Origin: Nocardioides halotolerans DSM 19273
GTDB taxonomy: Bacteria; Actinomycetota; Actinomycetes; Propionibacteriales; Nocardioidaceae
Length of the DNA: 64,000 nt
Direction of reading: 5' to 3'
NCBI RefSeq assembly: GCF_000422805.1
Contig: NZ_KE383927.1
Coordinates: 90,594-154,593 of the forward strand
Shown here: one piece after another, positions 1-8,326 of the stretch
Position numbering within the stretch: the first letter of the stretch is position 1
Layout of the letters: each line of letters opens with the position of its first letter
Notes under the pieces: generated by a model
The model's input: only the letters and a program-made list of their open reading frames with translations
Told to the model about the DNA's origin: nothing
Database searches by the model: none
Position numbers and translations under genes: made by a program

Positions 1-49
1 GCCCCTCGTTGACCCCATGCAGCGGGGGGTCCGCTCCATTTCAGGCGCG

Positions 50-1957
50 TCACCCCCTGGCGGCCCGCAGGAACTCCTCGATGATCGGGCCGGCGGTGCC
101 GCTGCCGGACTGGCCGACGTCGACGTAGACGCAGACCGCGAGGTCGCCCTGCGCGGCGATCATCCACGCGTGGGTCTGCAGGTCCTCGCCGGTGCCGAAC
201 TCCGCCGTGCCGGTCTTCGCGATCACCGGCGGGCCGGGCACGTCGAGCAGGCCGCGGCCGCTGCCGTCGGTCACCACGGCCCGCAGCATCGAGCGCAGCG
301 CCGTGACCTCCGACTCGGTGAGCGGCGCGGCACCGTCGGGCGCGCTCACGTCGACGCCCTCGACGAGCCGCGGCACGACGAGCGAGCCCTGCTGCACCGA
401 CGCGATCACGGTGGCCATCACCATCGGTGAGGCGAGGATCGTGCCCTGCCCGATCAGCTGGGCGGCTGCGCCGGTCTCGCTGCCGTTGTCGGGGTCGGTC
501 TTGCCGAAGTACGCCGGGAAGCCGAGGTCGTGGTCGAGCCCGATGCCGAGCGAGACCCCCGCGTCGAACAGGTCGGTGCCGCCGAGCTTGTCGGCCTGCG
601 AGATGAACGCGGTGTTGCACGAGTTGGCAACCGCGGTCCGCAGCGGGATGTTGCCGAGCGCGCTGCCGGGATAGTCGCTGTAGTTCTTGAACCGCTTGCC
701 GTCCACGACGATCGTCGGCGTGCACGGCACGACGGTCTCGGGCGTCAGGCCGGCCCGGAGCAGCGCGAGCGAGGTCACGCTCTTGAACGTCGAGCCGGGC
801 GCGAACTGCCCGAACGTCGCGATGTTCTGCCCGCCGGTGCCGGGCCCGTTGGCGGCGGCGAGGATCTCGCCGGTGCTCGGCCGGATGGCCACCAGCGCGC
901 TGGCCGGGCCGACCCCGGCGAGCGCCTGCTCGGCCTTGGTCTCGAGGTCGACGTCGAGCGAGAGCACGAGCGGGTCGCCGGGCGTCGCGTCGGTGCGGAA
1001 GAGCTCGCGCGGGTTGCCCTCCTCGGGCACGGCCTGGACGACCACGCCGGGCGTGCCGCGCAGGCGCCCGTCGTACCTCGCCTCGAGGCCGGAGAGCCCC
1101 GCGAGGTCGCCGGGGTGGTACTCCGGGTGCTCCTCGATGATCTCCGCGGTGACCGGGCCGACCCGGCCCAGGAGCGGCGCCGCGAAGTCGCGCGTCGGAC
1201 CCAGCGGCAGCTCGGCCGAGACGATGCGGGCCCCGGGGATCGTGGCGACGCCGCTGCTCACCTGCGTCGGCAGCTCCTCGCGCCGGAAGACGATCGCCTC
1301 GACGAACGCCTGCGCACCGGCGGCGTTCACGGCCTTGACGTACGGTCCGGGCTCGATGCCGACCAGTCGCGCCAGGGCGCGGGCCGACTGCGCCGCGTCG
1401 GCCGACTCGAGCTGGGGCTTGTCGATCCCGACCCGCGACACCTGGCGCTCGGTGACGATCGGCTGCCCGCCCGCACCGAGGATGTCGCCGCGGTCGGCGA
1501 GCACGGACGACGCGTCGAGGTTCTCGCCCTCGACGAGCGAGGGCTCCACCGCCGAGGGCGCCCACTCGACCTGCCAGCCGGAGTCGGCGAACCTCAGGTC
1601 CGCCTTCGCGTCGTACTCCCATGTCGCAGCGGTCAGGTCCCACGTCCAGTGGAGGGTCGCCACCGCGGTGGAGCCGGTCCGCTTCACGCCCGCGGTGTCG
1701 ACGCGGAGCTCGGCCGAGCCGAGCTCCTGGACGATGCGCTCGTACGACGCCTGGGCGGTGGTCGCGGTGTCCGGCGTGAACGCGACCTTCGAGAGGTCCT
1801 TCGCCGTCAGCCCGGAGGCGAGGGCGGTGGCGGCGTCCTGCGGGTCCGGTTCGTCGGTCTCGCCCCCGCTGCCCGAGTCGTCGCCGGAGCACCCGGCTGC
1901 CACGAGCACGACGGAGAGGATCAGGGCGAGTGCGGCGGCCCGAGGTCGCATCGTCAT
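50..1957 (-). CDS. MecA-like class B penicillin-binding protein (lipoprotein)
   Basis: Peptidoglycan DD-transpeptidase acting outside the membrane in cell-wall synthesis. The 635-residue product begins with a hydrophobic signal ending VAAGC, so Cys23 is a likely lipid anchor. It continues with an NTF2-like MecA-type N-terminal domain (about 35-150), a PBP dimerisation domain (about 155-325) and a transpeptidase domain (about 345-630). The three active-site motifs are STFK near 387, SCN near 445 and KTG near 577. All motifs are intact, so it should be active. It starts at ATG 1957; an in-frame ATG lies two codons on, and TACAAA sits 7 nt upstream. It is transcribed alone toward the left edge. 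The family assignment is firm; beta-lactam resistance is not implied by sequence alone. Confidence 0.93.
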   Translation of the reverse strand: MTMRPRAAALALILSVVLVAAGCSGDDSGSGGETDEPDPQDAATALASGLTAKDLSKVAFTPDTATTAQASYERIVQELGSAELRVDTAGVKRTGSTAVATLHWTWDLTAATWEYDAKADLRFADSGWQVEWAPSAVEPSLVEGENLDASSVLADRGDILGAGGQPIVTERQVSRVGIDKPQLESADAAQSARALARLVGIEPGPYVKAVNAAGAQAFVEAIVFRREELPTQVSSGVATIPGARIVSAELPLGPTRDFAAPLLGRVGPVTAEIIEEHPEYHPGDLAGLSGLEARYDGRLRGTPGVVVQAVPEEGNPRELFRTDATPGDPLVLSLDVDLETKAEQALAGVGPASALVAIRPSTGEILAAANGPGTGGQNIATFGQFAPGSTFKSVTSLALLRAGLTPETVVPCTPTIVVDGKRFKNYSDYPGSALGNIPLRTAVANSCNTAFISQADKLGGTDLFDAGVSLGIGLDHDLGFPAYFGKTDPDNGSETGAAAQLIGQGTILASPMVMATVIASVQQGSLVVPRLVEGVDVSAPDGAAPLTESEVTALRSMLRAVVTDGSGRGLLDVPGPPVIAKTGTAEFGTGEDLQTHAWMIAAQGDLAVCVYVDVGQSGSGTAGPIIEEFLRAARG

Positions 1958-1995
1958 GCCGACCTTTGTAACAGGCCCGCGCCAGCCGGATTCTC

Positions 1996-2100
1996 GCCGA
2001 GTCGGCGTTGCTGCTGACGAGTAGCCGGCCGAGTCGGCGTTGCTGCTGACGAGTAACCGGCCGAGTCGGCGTTACTGATGATCAGTAACGCCGACTCGGC
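1996..2100. repeat. 32-bp tandem repeat ending in a perfect 19-bp inverted repeat
   Basis: Units begin at 1996, 2028 and 2060, each opening GCCGAGTCGGCGTT. The first two are nearly identical; the third diverges and, with its reverse complement, makes a perfect dyad (arms 2060-2078 and 2082-2100, loop TGA). It lies between the divergently placed upstream end of the PBP gene and the 3' end of the MerR gene. It could act as a terminator for the MerR gene, a protein-binding array or a mobile repeat. Confidence 0.8.
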
Positions 2101-2114
2101 GACGGGGGGCCGGG

Positions 2115-2552
2115 TCAGACGTGCTGGGCCGAGTGGATGGGTGGGAAGGACGCGCGCTGGCCGGAGACGAGGTCCTCGACGATTGCGCTGAACCGCGGAC
2201 AGGTGGCGATGTCGTGCGCTCGGCAGCGCAGCGCGTGCTCGGTCATCTCCCGCGAGCGACGCATCTCCTCCATCCGCCGGTCGAGGTCGGCGACGTGCGC
2301 CTCCAGGATCTCGTGGCGGTCGGCGGCCTCCGCGTCGAGCAGCACGAGGATCTGGTCGAGGCTCATGCCGGCGGCCTTGCTGCGCACCACGGTCGCGACG
2401 CGCACGACGTCCTCGCGTCCGTACCTCCGTCGGCCCGCCCCGTCGCGCGCCGGCGCGAGGAGGCCGACGTCCTCCCAGTGCCTCAGCACGTGGGTCTCGA
2501 GACCGAACCGCTCGGCGGTCTCACCGATGGACCAGTCGAGGCTTGACTTCAT
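2115..2552 (-). CDS. MerR family transcriptional regulator
   Basis: A 145-residue MerR-type regulator. It has an N-terminal winged helix (about 6-75; SIGETAERFGLETHVLRHWE, then RRRYGREDVVRV), a dimerisation helix and a short C-terminal effector region with two cysteines spaced CRAHDIATC. The cysteines could sense metal or redox state; this is inference. The ATG at 2552 lies inside the dyad 2544-2567, and the next in-frame Met is far downstream, so this start is the only sensible one. It is divergent from a thioredoxin-reductase-like flavoprotein, which is its probable target. Confidence 0.85.
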   Translation of the reverse strand: MKSSLDWSIGETAERFGLETHVLRHWEDVGLLAPARDGAGRRRYGREDVVRVATVVRSKAAGMSLDQILVLLDAEAADRHEILEAHVADLDRRMEEMRRSREMTEHALRCRAHDIATCPRFSAIVEDLVSGQRASFPPIHSAQHV

Positions 2553-2573
2553 GTCAACATGAAGTCACATCCT
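2543..2573 (+). promoter_or_regulatory. MerR-type operator/promoter for the flavoprotein
   Basis: The dyad TGACTTCATG-N4-CATGAAGTCA (2544-2567) sits between TTGACT (2543-2548) and CATCCT (2568-2573). The 19-bp spacing is the overlong spacer typical of promoters that MerR proteins activate by untwisting DNA. The dyad also covers the regulator's own start codon, which suggests autoregulation. Confidence 0.6.
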
Positions 2574-2610
2574 CGTGGTTGACACAAGTTCGAGCGCGAG
2601 GAGTGCACAG

Positions 2611-3489
2611 ATGGACAGCTACGACGCAGTGGTGATCGGCGGCGGACCGGCCGGCCTGCAGGCGACCCTGACCCTGGCCCGGGTGCACCGCAGGGTGCTG
2701 ATGATCGACTCGGGCAGCTACCGCAACGACCCGGCCGGCCACATGCACAACGTGGTGACCCACGACGGGACGCCGCCGGGCGAGTTCCGCGCGGCGGCCC
2801 GCAAGGACCTGGCGGCGTACGACACCGCGACGGTGCGCGACGAGACCGTCACCTCGGTGGCGATGGACGGCGACCACGTCGTGGTCTCGCTCGGCGACGA
2901 GCTGGTCCGCGCCCGCGGGGTGGTGCTCGCGACCGGCGTGGTCGACACGCTCCCGGACAAGCCCGGGCTGTCCGAGCTGTTCGGCTCGGTGGTCGCGCAC
3001 TGCCCGTTCTGCCACGGCCACGAGTTCGCCGGCGGCCACGTCGGCATCCTCGGGGTCGGCGGCGCGGGCCACCTGCCGGGCCTGGTCGGGCCGATCGCCT
3101 CGCGGATCACCGTCTACACCGACGGTGAGGACCTCGGCGCCGACCTGCCGGCGGGGGTGGCGGTCCGCACCGACGCGGTGACCGGCCTGTGCCGCAGCGC
3201 CGCCGGCGCGACGATCAGCTTCGCCGACGGCCCCTCGGAGGAGGTCGCGGGGCTGTTCGTCTCGACGACGTTCGCCCAGCGCGCGCCGTTCGCCGAGCAG
3301 CTCGGACTCCGCCTGAACCCGTCGGGCTGCGTCGAGGTCGACGTGATGGGCCGCACCAGCCTGCCGGGCGTGCACGCGGCCGGCGACATGGCCCATGTCG
3401 CCGCGCTCCCGATGCCGATGGCGTCGGTGCTGACCGCCGCCGCGTCCGGCCAGGTGGCCGCCGCGTCCCTGGCGGCGTACCTCCTCTGA
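2611..3489 (+). CDS. thioredoxin reductase-like FAD/NAD(P)-dependent oxidoreductase
   Basis: A 292-residue two-dinucleotide-domain flavoprotein. It shows the FAD-binding GGGPAG near the N terminus, a redox-active CPFC followed by HGHEF, a second glycine motif GVGGAG for NAD(P)H, and the C-terminal GVHAAGDM FAD motif. This is the layout of small TrxR-like oxidoreductases that reduce disulfides; the physiological substrate is unknown. ATG 2611 is preferred over an upstream in-frame GTG at 2575 because GAGGAG (2598-2603) sits 7 nt before it and the extra 12 residues lack family character. It is probably controlled by the divergent MerR protein. Confidence 0.88.
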   Translation: MDSYDAVVIGGGPAGLQATLTLARVHRRVLMIDSGSYRNDPAGHMHNVVTHDGTPPGEFRAAARKDLAAYDTATVRDETVTSVAMDGDHVVVSLGDELVRARGVVLATGVVDTLPDKPGLSELFGSVVAHCPFCHGHEFAGGHVGILGVGGAGHLPGLVGPIASRITVYTDGEDLGADLPAGVAVRTDAVTGLCRSAAGATISFADGPSEEVAGLFVSTTFAQRAPFAEQLGLRLNPSGCVEVDVMGRTSLPGVHAAGDMAHVAALPMPMASVLTAAASGQVAAASLAAYLL

Positions 3490-3507
3490 GGCGACCCGCT
3501 CGACGGA

Positions 3508-5226
3508 TCAGCCCTTCTTGTGGCGGGGCTTCTTGCCGGCGGGCCGGGAGGAGGACGACGGCCGGGACGACGGCGGGCCGTCGTCCTTCTTGAGGCCGAT
3601 CAGCTTCCCGGAGATGCGGGTCGACCTCAACGCGTCCCAGGTCTCGGCCGGCAGGTCGGCGGGGAGCTCGACGAGCGAGAAGTCCGGCCGGATGGTGATC
3701 GCGCCGAAGTCCTGGCGGCGCAGGCCGCCCTCGTTGGCGATGGCCCCCACGATCTGGCGCGGCTCGACCTTGTGCCGCTTGCCCACGGCGATGCGGTACG
3801 TCGCCAGGGGGCTGCCGTCGCGCGCGACGCGCGGGCCGCGCTCGGCACCGCCCCGCTCGGTTCGCTCGCCCCGCGCCGGACGGGCCGGCGGCTCGGGCTC
3901 CGGCGAGAGCAGCAGCGGCTCGTCGCCCTGGGCCACGACGGCGAGGGCCGCGGCGACGTCGACCTCCGGGACGTCGTACTCCTGCACGTAGTGGGCGATG
4001 ATCTCGCGGAACCGCTCGATGCGCGGCCGCGCCTCGAGGGCCTCGGTGATCGCGTCGTCGAAGCGGGCCAGCCGGGTGCTGTTGACGTCCTCGACGCTGG
4101 GCAGCGACATCTGCTCGAGCGGCGTGCCGTTGGCCTTCTCGAGGTGGCGCAGCAGGTAGCGCTCGCGCGGGGTCACGAACGAGATCGCGTCGCCGCTGCG
4201 GCCCGCGCGGCCGGTGCGGCCGATGCGGTGCACGTAGGACTCGGTGTCGGTCGGGATGTCGTAGTTGATGACGTGGCTCACCCGCTCGACGTCGAGACCG
4301 CGGGCCGCCACGTCGGTGGCGACGAGGACGTCGAGGTCGCCGGAGCGCAGTTGCTGCACGGTCCGCTCGCGCACCGGCTGGGCGACGTCGCCGTTGATCG
4401 CGGTCGCGGAGAACCCGCGGGCCCGCAGCTTCTCGGCGAGCGTCTCGGTCTCGTGCTTGGTGCGGACGAAGACGATCATCCCCTCGAAGTTCTCGACCTC
4501 GAGGATGCGGGTGAGCGCGTCGACCTTCTGCGGGTAGGACACCAGCAGGTAGCGCTGCCGGATGTTGGCCGCGGTCGCCGTCTTGCTCTGCACCTTGATC
4601 TCGACCGGGTCGTCGAGGTACTGCTTCGACAGCCGCCGGATCTGCGCCGGCATGGTCGCGGAGAACAGCGCGACCTGCTTCTCCGCGGGGGTGTCGGCCA
4701 GGATCGTCTCGACGTCCTCGGCGAAGCCCATGTTGAGCATCTCGTCGGCCTCGTCGAGCACGAGGAAGCGCAGCGACCCGAGGTCGAGGGTGCCCTTCTC
4801 GAGGTGGTCCATGATCCGGCCGGGCGTGCCGACGACGACGTGCACCCCACGGCGCAGCGCCGACAGCTGGACGCCGTACCCCTGGCCGCCGTAGATCGGG
4901 AGCACGCGGACGCCGGGGAGGTCGACGGCGTACCTCTCGAACGCCTCGGCGACCTGGACCGCGAGCTCACGGGTCGGCGCCAGGACCAGCGCCTGCGGCT
5001 CGCGCTGCGAGAGGTCGAGGCGGGAGAGGATCGGCAGCGCGAACGCCGCGGTCTTGCCGGTCCCGGTCTGCGCGAGGCCGACCACGTCGTGGCCCTCCAT
5101 CAGCGGCGGGATCGTCGCGGCCTGGATCGGGGACGGCGCCTCGTAGCCCACGCCCGCGACCGCGCTGAGCACGCCGTCGGCCAGGCCGAGGTCGGCGAAG
5201 GTCTGCTCATCGGGGGTGCTGCTCAC
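3508..5226 (-). CDS. DEAD-box ATP-dependent RNA helicase with DbpA-type RNA-binding domain
   Basis: A cytoplasmic RNA-remodelling helicase of 572 residues. The Q-motif region (TFADLGL ... SPIQ) is followed by AQTGTGKT, PTRELA, GTPGR, DEAD, SAT, ARGLD and HRIGRTGR in canonical order over about 8-365. A DbpA/CsdA-like RNA-binding domain lies near 470-545 (YRIAVGKRHKV, then a beta-rich tract) and the tail is basic. The likely role is ribosome assembly or unwinding at low temperature, by family. The start is GTG 5226 with TACCGT six bases upstream and no Shine-Dalgarno sequence. Confidence 0.93.
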   Translation of the reverse strand: MSSTPDEQTFADLGLADGVLSAVAGVGYEAPSPIQAATIPPLMEGHDVVGLAQTGTGKTAAFALPILSRLDLSQREPQALVLAPTRELAVQVAEAFERYAVDLPGVRVLPIYGGQGYGVQLSALRRGVHVVVGTPGRIMDHLEKGTLDLGSLRFLVLDEADEMLNMGFAEDVETILADTPAEKQVALFSATMPAQIRRLSKQYLDDPVEIKVQSKTATAANIRQRYLLVSYPQKVDALTRILEVENFEGMIVFVRTKHETETLAEKLRARGFSATAINGDVAQPVRERTVQQLRSGDLDVLVATDVAARGLDVERVSHVINYDIPTDTESYVHRIGRTGRAGRSGDAISFVTPRERYLLRHLEKANGTPLEQMSLPSVEDVNSTRLARFDDAITEALEARPRIERFREIIAHYVQEYDVPEVDVAAALAVVAQGDEPLLLSPEPEPPARPARGERTERGGAERGPRVARDGSPLATYRIAVGKRHKVEPRQIVGAIANEGGLRRQDFGAITIRPDFSLVELPADLPAETWDALRSTRISGKLIGLKKDDGPPSSRPSSSSRPAGKKPRHKKG

Positions 5227-5232
5227 CTGTCA

Positions 5233-5238
5233 ACGGTA
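5233..5238 (-). promoter_or_regulatory. -10 hexamer TACCGT, leaderless start of the helicase gene
   Basis: Reads TACCGT on the minus strand, with a 6-nt gap to GTG 5226. Confidence 0.55.
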
Positions 5239-5419
5239 GTCGCCCCGCCGCCGGCCCTCCGATTCTCCGTCGCGGTGGGCTGGGTCACCACGGACGCGGA
5301 ACCCGTGCCGGTACGTCGCACGGCGGGTGCGGCGGCCGGAAGCCGGGTCCGATTCCCGCGCGCATGCCCCAGCCGAATCCCGCCAGCGCCAGCTCCGACG
5401 GACCGGCACCGTGGAGCGC

Positions 5420-6223
5420 ATGGATCTCATGCTGAAGGACAAGGTGGCCATGGTGACCGGGGCGTCCCAGGGGATCGGGCTGGCGGCGGCGCTGACCCTG
5501 CGCGCCGAGGGGGCGTGCGTCGCCGCGGTCTCGCGCCGCTGCTCGCCGGAGCTGGCTGCCGCGCTCGACGACTCGCTCGTGCACGTCCCGGCGGACCTGG
5601 CGACCGAGCGCGGCCCGGCGGGCGCCGTCGAGGCGACCGTGGAGCGGTTCGGGCGTCTGGACGTCCTCGTGAACAACGCGGGCGGTCCGCCGCCCGGGGT
5701 GACGATGCCGCGGTTCTCCTTCGAGCACCTCGACGACGGGGACTGGACGGCGATGCTCGACTTCAACGTGATGAGCGTGGTGCGTGCGGTGCGGGCGGCG
5801 CTGCCGCACCTGCTCGAGCAGGGCGGCAGCATCGTCAACGTCTCGTCGACCCACGCCCACGTGCCGAGCGGCGTCAACGTCGACTACGGCGTGGCGAAGG
5901 CGGGCGTCAACAACCTGACGCAGGCCCTCTCCGAGGAGTTCGGGCCGCGCGGCGTCCGCGTCAACACCGTGAGCCCGGGCCCGGTGCGCACGCCGTGGTG
6001 GACCAAGGAGGGCGGGGCGGCCGACGTGCTCGCGCAGGCCCTCGGGTCCGACCGGGCCACGGTCCTGGAGCGCTCGGCCGCGGAGCTGATGAACCTGACG
6101 ACGGGGCGGCTGATCGACCCCCAGGAGATCGCCGACGTGATCGTGCTGCTGGCTTCGCCGCGCTCGGCCAGCACGACGGGCTCCGACGTCGTCGTCGACG
6201 CCGGCCTGCGCAAGGCGGTGTAG
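5420..6223 (+). CDS. SDR family oxidoreductase
   Basis: A 267-residue classical short-chain dehydrogenase/reductase. It has the NAD(P)-binding TGASQGIG, the NNAG motif, a Ser in NVSSTHAH, the active-site YGVAK (Tyr-x3-Lys) and the PG motif SPGPVRTPW. Substrate is not predictable. A longer open frame reaches 5327, but family homology starts at MDLMLKDKVAMVTGA, so ATG 5420 is chosen; only a weak GGAG lies 4 nt ahead, and ATG 5429 is also possible. The gene stands alone, divergent from the helicase gene. Confidence 0.88.
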   Translation: MDLMLKDKVAMVTGASQGIGLAAALTLRAEGACVAAVSRRCSPELAAALDDSLVHVPADLATERGPAGAVEATVERFGRLDVLVNNAGGPPPGVTMPRFSFEHLDDGDWTAMLDFNVMSVVRAVRAALPHLLEQGGSIVNVSSTHAHVPSGVNVDYGVAKAGVNNLTQALSEEFGPRGVRVNTVSPGPVRTPWWTKEGGAADVLAQALGSDRATVLERSAAELMNLTTGRLIDPQEIADVIVLLASPRSASTTGSDVVVDAGLRKAV

Positions 6224-6250
6224 CCGGGCGCGGGCGCGAGGCTCCCGGCC

Positions 6251-6256
6251 TACGCT
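6251..6256 (+). promoter_or_regulatory. -10 hexamer TACGCT, leaderless start of GNAT gene
   Basis: TACGCT followed by a 6-nt gap and GTG 6263. Confidence 0.55.
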
Positions 6257-6262
6257 GGCGCG

Positions 6263-6742
6263 GTGCTACCGGCCCCGACGTCACGCCTCCGCTTGCGCGA
6301 GATGACCGCGGCCGACCTCCCCGACATCGAGACCCTCGAGCTCGGCGGCACCCGCGGTCCGCGGGGCTGGATCGAGTGGAACGTGCGCAACTACGCCGAG
6401 CACGGCTTCGGCCTCTGGGTGGTCGAGACCCACGCGGGGGAGTTCGTCGGCGACTGCGGCCTCACCATGCAGGAGGTCGACGGTGAGTGGCACGTCGAGG
6501 CCGGCTGGCACGTGCGCGCCTCGCACCGCCGCCAGGGGTACGCCGCCGAGGCGGCCGCCTCGGTCCGTGACGCCGCGCGCGAGGCGGGGGTCGAGCACCT
6601 CGTCGCGATCATCCGCCCCGACAACCTCGCCTCGCAGGGCGTGGCCCGCAGGATCGGCCTCTCGCTGGAGCGCGAGACGGAGAAGAACGGCAAGCCGGTG
6701 CTCGTCTTCGGGGCGGACCTCGGCAGAGCGGGGCCCGGCTGA
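6263..6742 (+). CDS. GNAT family N-acetyltransferase (RimJ/RimL-like)
   Basis: A 159-residue acetyl-CoA-dependent acyltransferase. N-terminal LRLREMTAADL is followed by the central WHVRASHRRQGYAAEAA, in which RRQGYA is the pyrophosphate-binding motif A, and then NLASQGVARRIGL. The overall plan matches RimJ/RimL-type enzymes or small-molecule acetyltransferases. The start GTG 6263 is set by TACGCT six bases upstream and the absence of an SD. It ends just before a stem-loop shared with a convergent gene. Confidence 0.85.
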   Translation: MLPAPTSRLRLREMTAADLPDIETLELGGTRGPRGWIEWNVRNYAEHGFGLWVVETHAGEFVGDCGLTMQEVDGEWHVEAGWHVRASHRRQGYAAEAAASVRDAAREAGVEHLVAIIRPDNLASQGVARRIGLSLERETEKNGKPVLVFGADLGRAGPG

Positions 6743-6752
6743 GGCAGACGAA

Positions 6753-6782
6753 CGGCCGGCCTCCCCGCAGGGAGACCGGCCG
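6753..6782. terminator. bidirectional stem-loop terminator
   Basis: Stem CGGCCGGCCTCCC pairs with GGGAGACCGGCCG with one imperfect pair and a GCAG loop. It sits between convergent genes ending at 6742 and 6800. There is no U-tract, as is usual in actinobacteria. Confidence 0.6.
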
Positions 6783-6799
6783 CTCGGATCACGCCAGGG

Positions 6800-7390
6800 T
6801 CAGCACCAGACCTGGACCGTGAAGCCGTGGGCCGCAGGGGTGCCGTCGAAGTCGCGAGTGCGGACGTTGACGGCCTTCGGGTCGGCGGTCGACGACGAGA
6901 CGCTGATGAAGCCGACCTGCTCGGGGCTGACGGACGTCGGCGCCGCCATGGTGGCGGTGTAGCCGCAGGCCGACACGTTGCGGTCGAAGGTGAGGATGTA
7001 GTTGCCGGCGCTCAGGCTCTCGACGGCGACGGCGCCCCGGCCCTTGTTGATGGTCGGGCCGCCCCACACGAAGGCCCACAGCGGCTGGAGCTCGGGCGCG
7101 AGCTGGTCGCGACCGACCGAGCCGTTGGCCAGCTTGTCGGCGGTGACCGCGTCGTTCGCGATCTTCTTGGTCTTGATCGCGCCGTCGGCGATCTTCTTCG
7201 TGACGACGGCCTTCTTCGCGATCTTGGACGTGGTCACCGCGCCCTTGGCGAGGTCCTTGCTGGTCACGAGGCTGCCGGCCACGCCGGGCGCGGTGGAGGC
7301 GAGCAGCGCGAGACCCGCGACGGCGACGGCACCGCCGAGCAGGCGGCGGTTGCGGCGGGACGGGCGGGTGTGGGTGCTGGTGGCGTTCAT
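6800..7390 (-). CDS. exported decapeptide-repeat protein
   Basis: A 196-residue secreted or surface protein of unknown function. A signal peptide or N-terminal membrane helix (about 17-38) is followed by some five tandem 10-residue repeats (about 43-95). Examples are KIAKKAVVTK, KIADGAIKTK and KIANDAVTAD, with consensus xIAxxAVxxx. The C-terminal domain (about 100-196) has two cysteines and beta character. Similar repeats occur in phage tail-fibre-like and other surface proteins. The start is ATG 7390, with AGAGAGGA about 10 nt upstream. A related but longer protein is encoded at 27817-28704. Confidence 0.75.
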   Translation of the reverse strand: MNATSTHTRPSRRNRRLLGGAVAVAGLALLASTAPGVAGSLVTSKDLAKGAVTTSKIAKKAVVTKKIADGAIKTKKIANDAVTADKLANGSVGRDQLAPELQPLWAFVWGGPTINKGRGAVAVESLSAGNYILTFDRNVSACGYTATMAAPTSVSPEQVGFISVSSSTADPKAVNVRTRDFDGTPAAHGFTVQVWC

Positions 7391-7609
7391 GTGTTCCGAG
7401 TCCTCTCTGGTAGGCCCGGACCTCGTTGTCCGGACCTCGGGGTGCTGGCCGGGGCGACCCCGACCGACACCCAGAAGGCTGGCCGAGCAGGGGCCCGTGC
7501 AGCACCGCGCCAGCCCCCGTTTCCGCGTCCGGGGATCCCCCGCCCCGCCTACGGATTTCCCTACCTCGGAACCCCCGCCAACCACCGTCCCCGCGGGTCG
7601 GCGCGCGTC

Positions 7610-7615
7610 TACGCT
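7610..7615 (+). promoter_or_regulatory. -10 hexamer TACGCT, leaderless start of response regulator
   Basis: TACGCT, a 6-nt gap, then GTG 7622. Confidence 0.55.
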
Positions 7616-7621
7616 CAAGGG

Positions 7622-8326
7622 GTGCGCGAGCTGACACTGATCGTCGCGGAGGACAACCTGCTGGTGCGGGAGGGCGTCCTCCGCCTGGTCGCCGGGATCG
7701 AGGGGGTGCGGGTCGCCGCGTCCTGCAGCCACTACGACGAGCTGCTCGCGGCGGTCGACAACTACGCCCCCGACGTGGTGATCACCGACATCCGGATGCC
7801 GCCCGGCCACCGCGACGAGGGCATCCGGGCCGCCAACCGCTTCCGCACCTCCCACCCCGACCTCGGCGTGCTCGTGCTCTCGCAGTTCCTCGACGCGGCG
7901 TACGTCCTGGCCCTCCTCGAGGAGGGCACCCGCGGGCGCGGCTACCTGCTCAAGGACCACGTGGACGAGGTCGACCGGTTCGCCGGCGCGATCCGCACCG
8001 TCGCCGCGGGCGGGTCGTTCATCGACGACGACGTGGTCGACGTGCTCGTGCGCAGCCGCACCCGCACGGTCGACTCGCCGCTCGCGTCGCTGTCCGCGCG
8101 TGAGCTGGAGGTGCTCACCGAGATGGCCACCGGCGCGACGAACTCCGCGATCGCAGAGTCGCTCTTCGTCTCGGCCCACTCGGTGGAGAAGCACGCGAGC
8201 GCGATCTTCGCCAAGCTCGGGCTGGCCGAGGACGTCGAGGTCAACCGCCGGGTGAAGGCGGTGGTCATGTTCCTCGCGGGCCGTACGCCGGAGCCGGAGC
8301 CGGCCGGCGGGCCGGGCGGCTCATGA
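7622..8326 (+). CDS. NarL/FixJ family response regulator
   Basis: A 234-residue two-component DNA-binding regulator. The receiver domain (about 1-125) has AEDN near the start, the phospho-acceptor in VVITDIRMPP and a Lys in YLLKDH. A LuxR-type HTH follows (about 150-215; LSARELEVLTEMATGATN ... SVEKHASAIFAKLGL). It overlaps the downstream histidine kinase by 4 bp (ATGA at 8323-8326), so the two are translationally coupled and form one system. A much longer open frame runs upstream to 6827, but it is antisense to the exported repeat gene and is not part of this protein. Confidence 0.9.
   Translation: MRELTLIVAEDNLLVREGVLRLVAGIEGVRVAASCSHYDELLAAVDNYAPDVVITDIRMPPGHRDEGIRAANRFRTSHPDLGVLVLSQFLDAAYVLALLEEGTRGRGYLLKDHVDEVDRFAGAIRTVAAGGSFIDDDVVDVLVRSRTRTVDSPLASLSARELEVLTEMATGATNSAIAESLFVSAHSVEKHASAIFAKLGLAEDVEVNRRVKAVVMFLAGRTPEPEPAGGPGGS

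Noticed and set aside
1996..2100. CRISPR-like array
   Set aside because: The 32-bp units are contiguous with no spacers, and no cas genes are present.
3520..6486. Long plus-strand open frame (nearly 990 codons) antisense to the DEAD-box helicase and across the SDR
   Set aside because: No recognisable motifs; both true genes explain the region.
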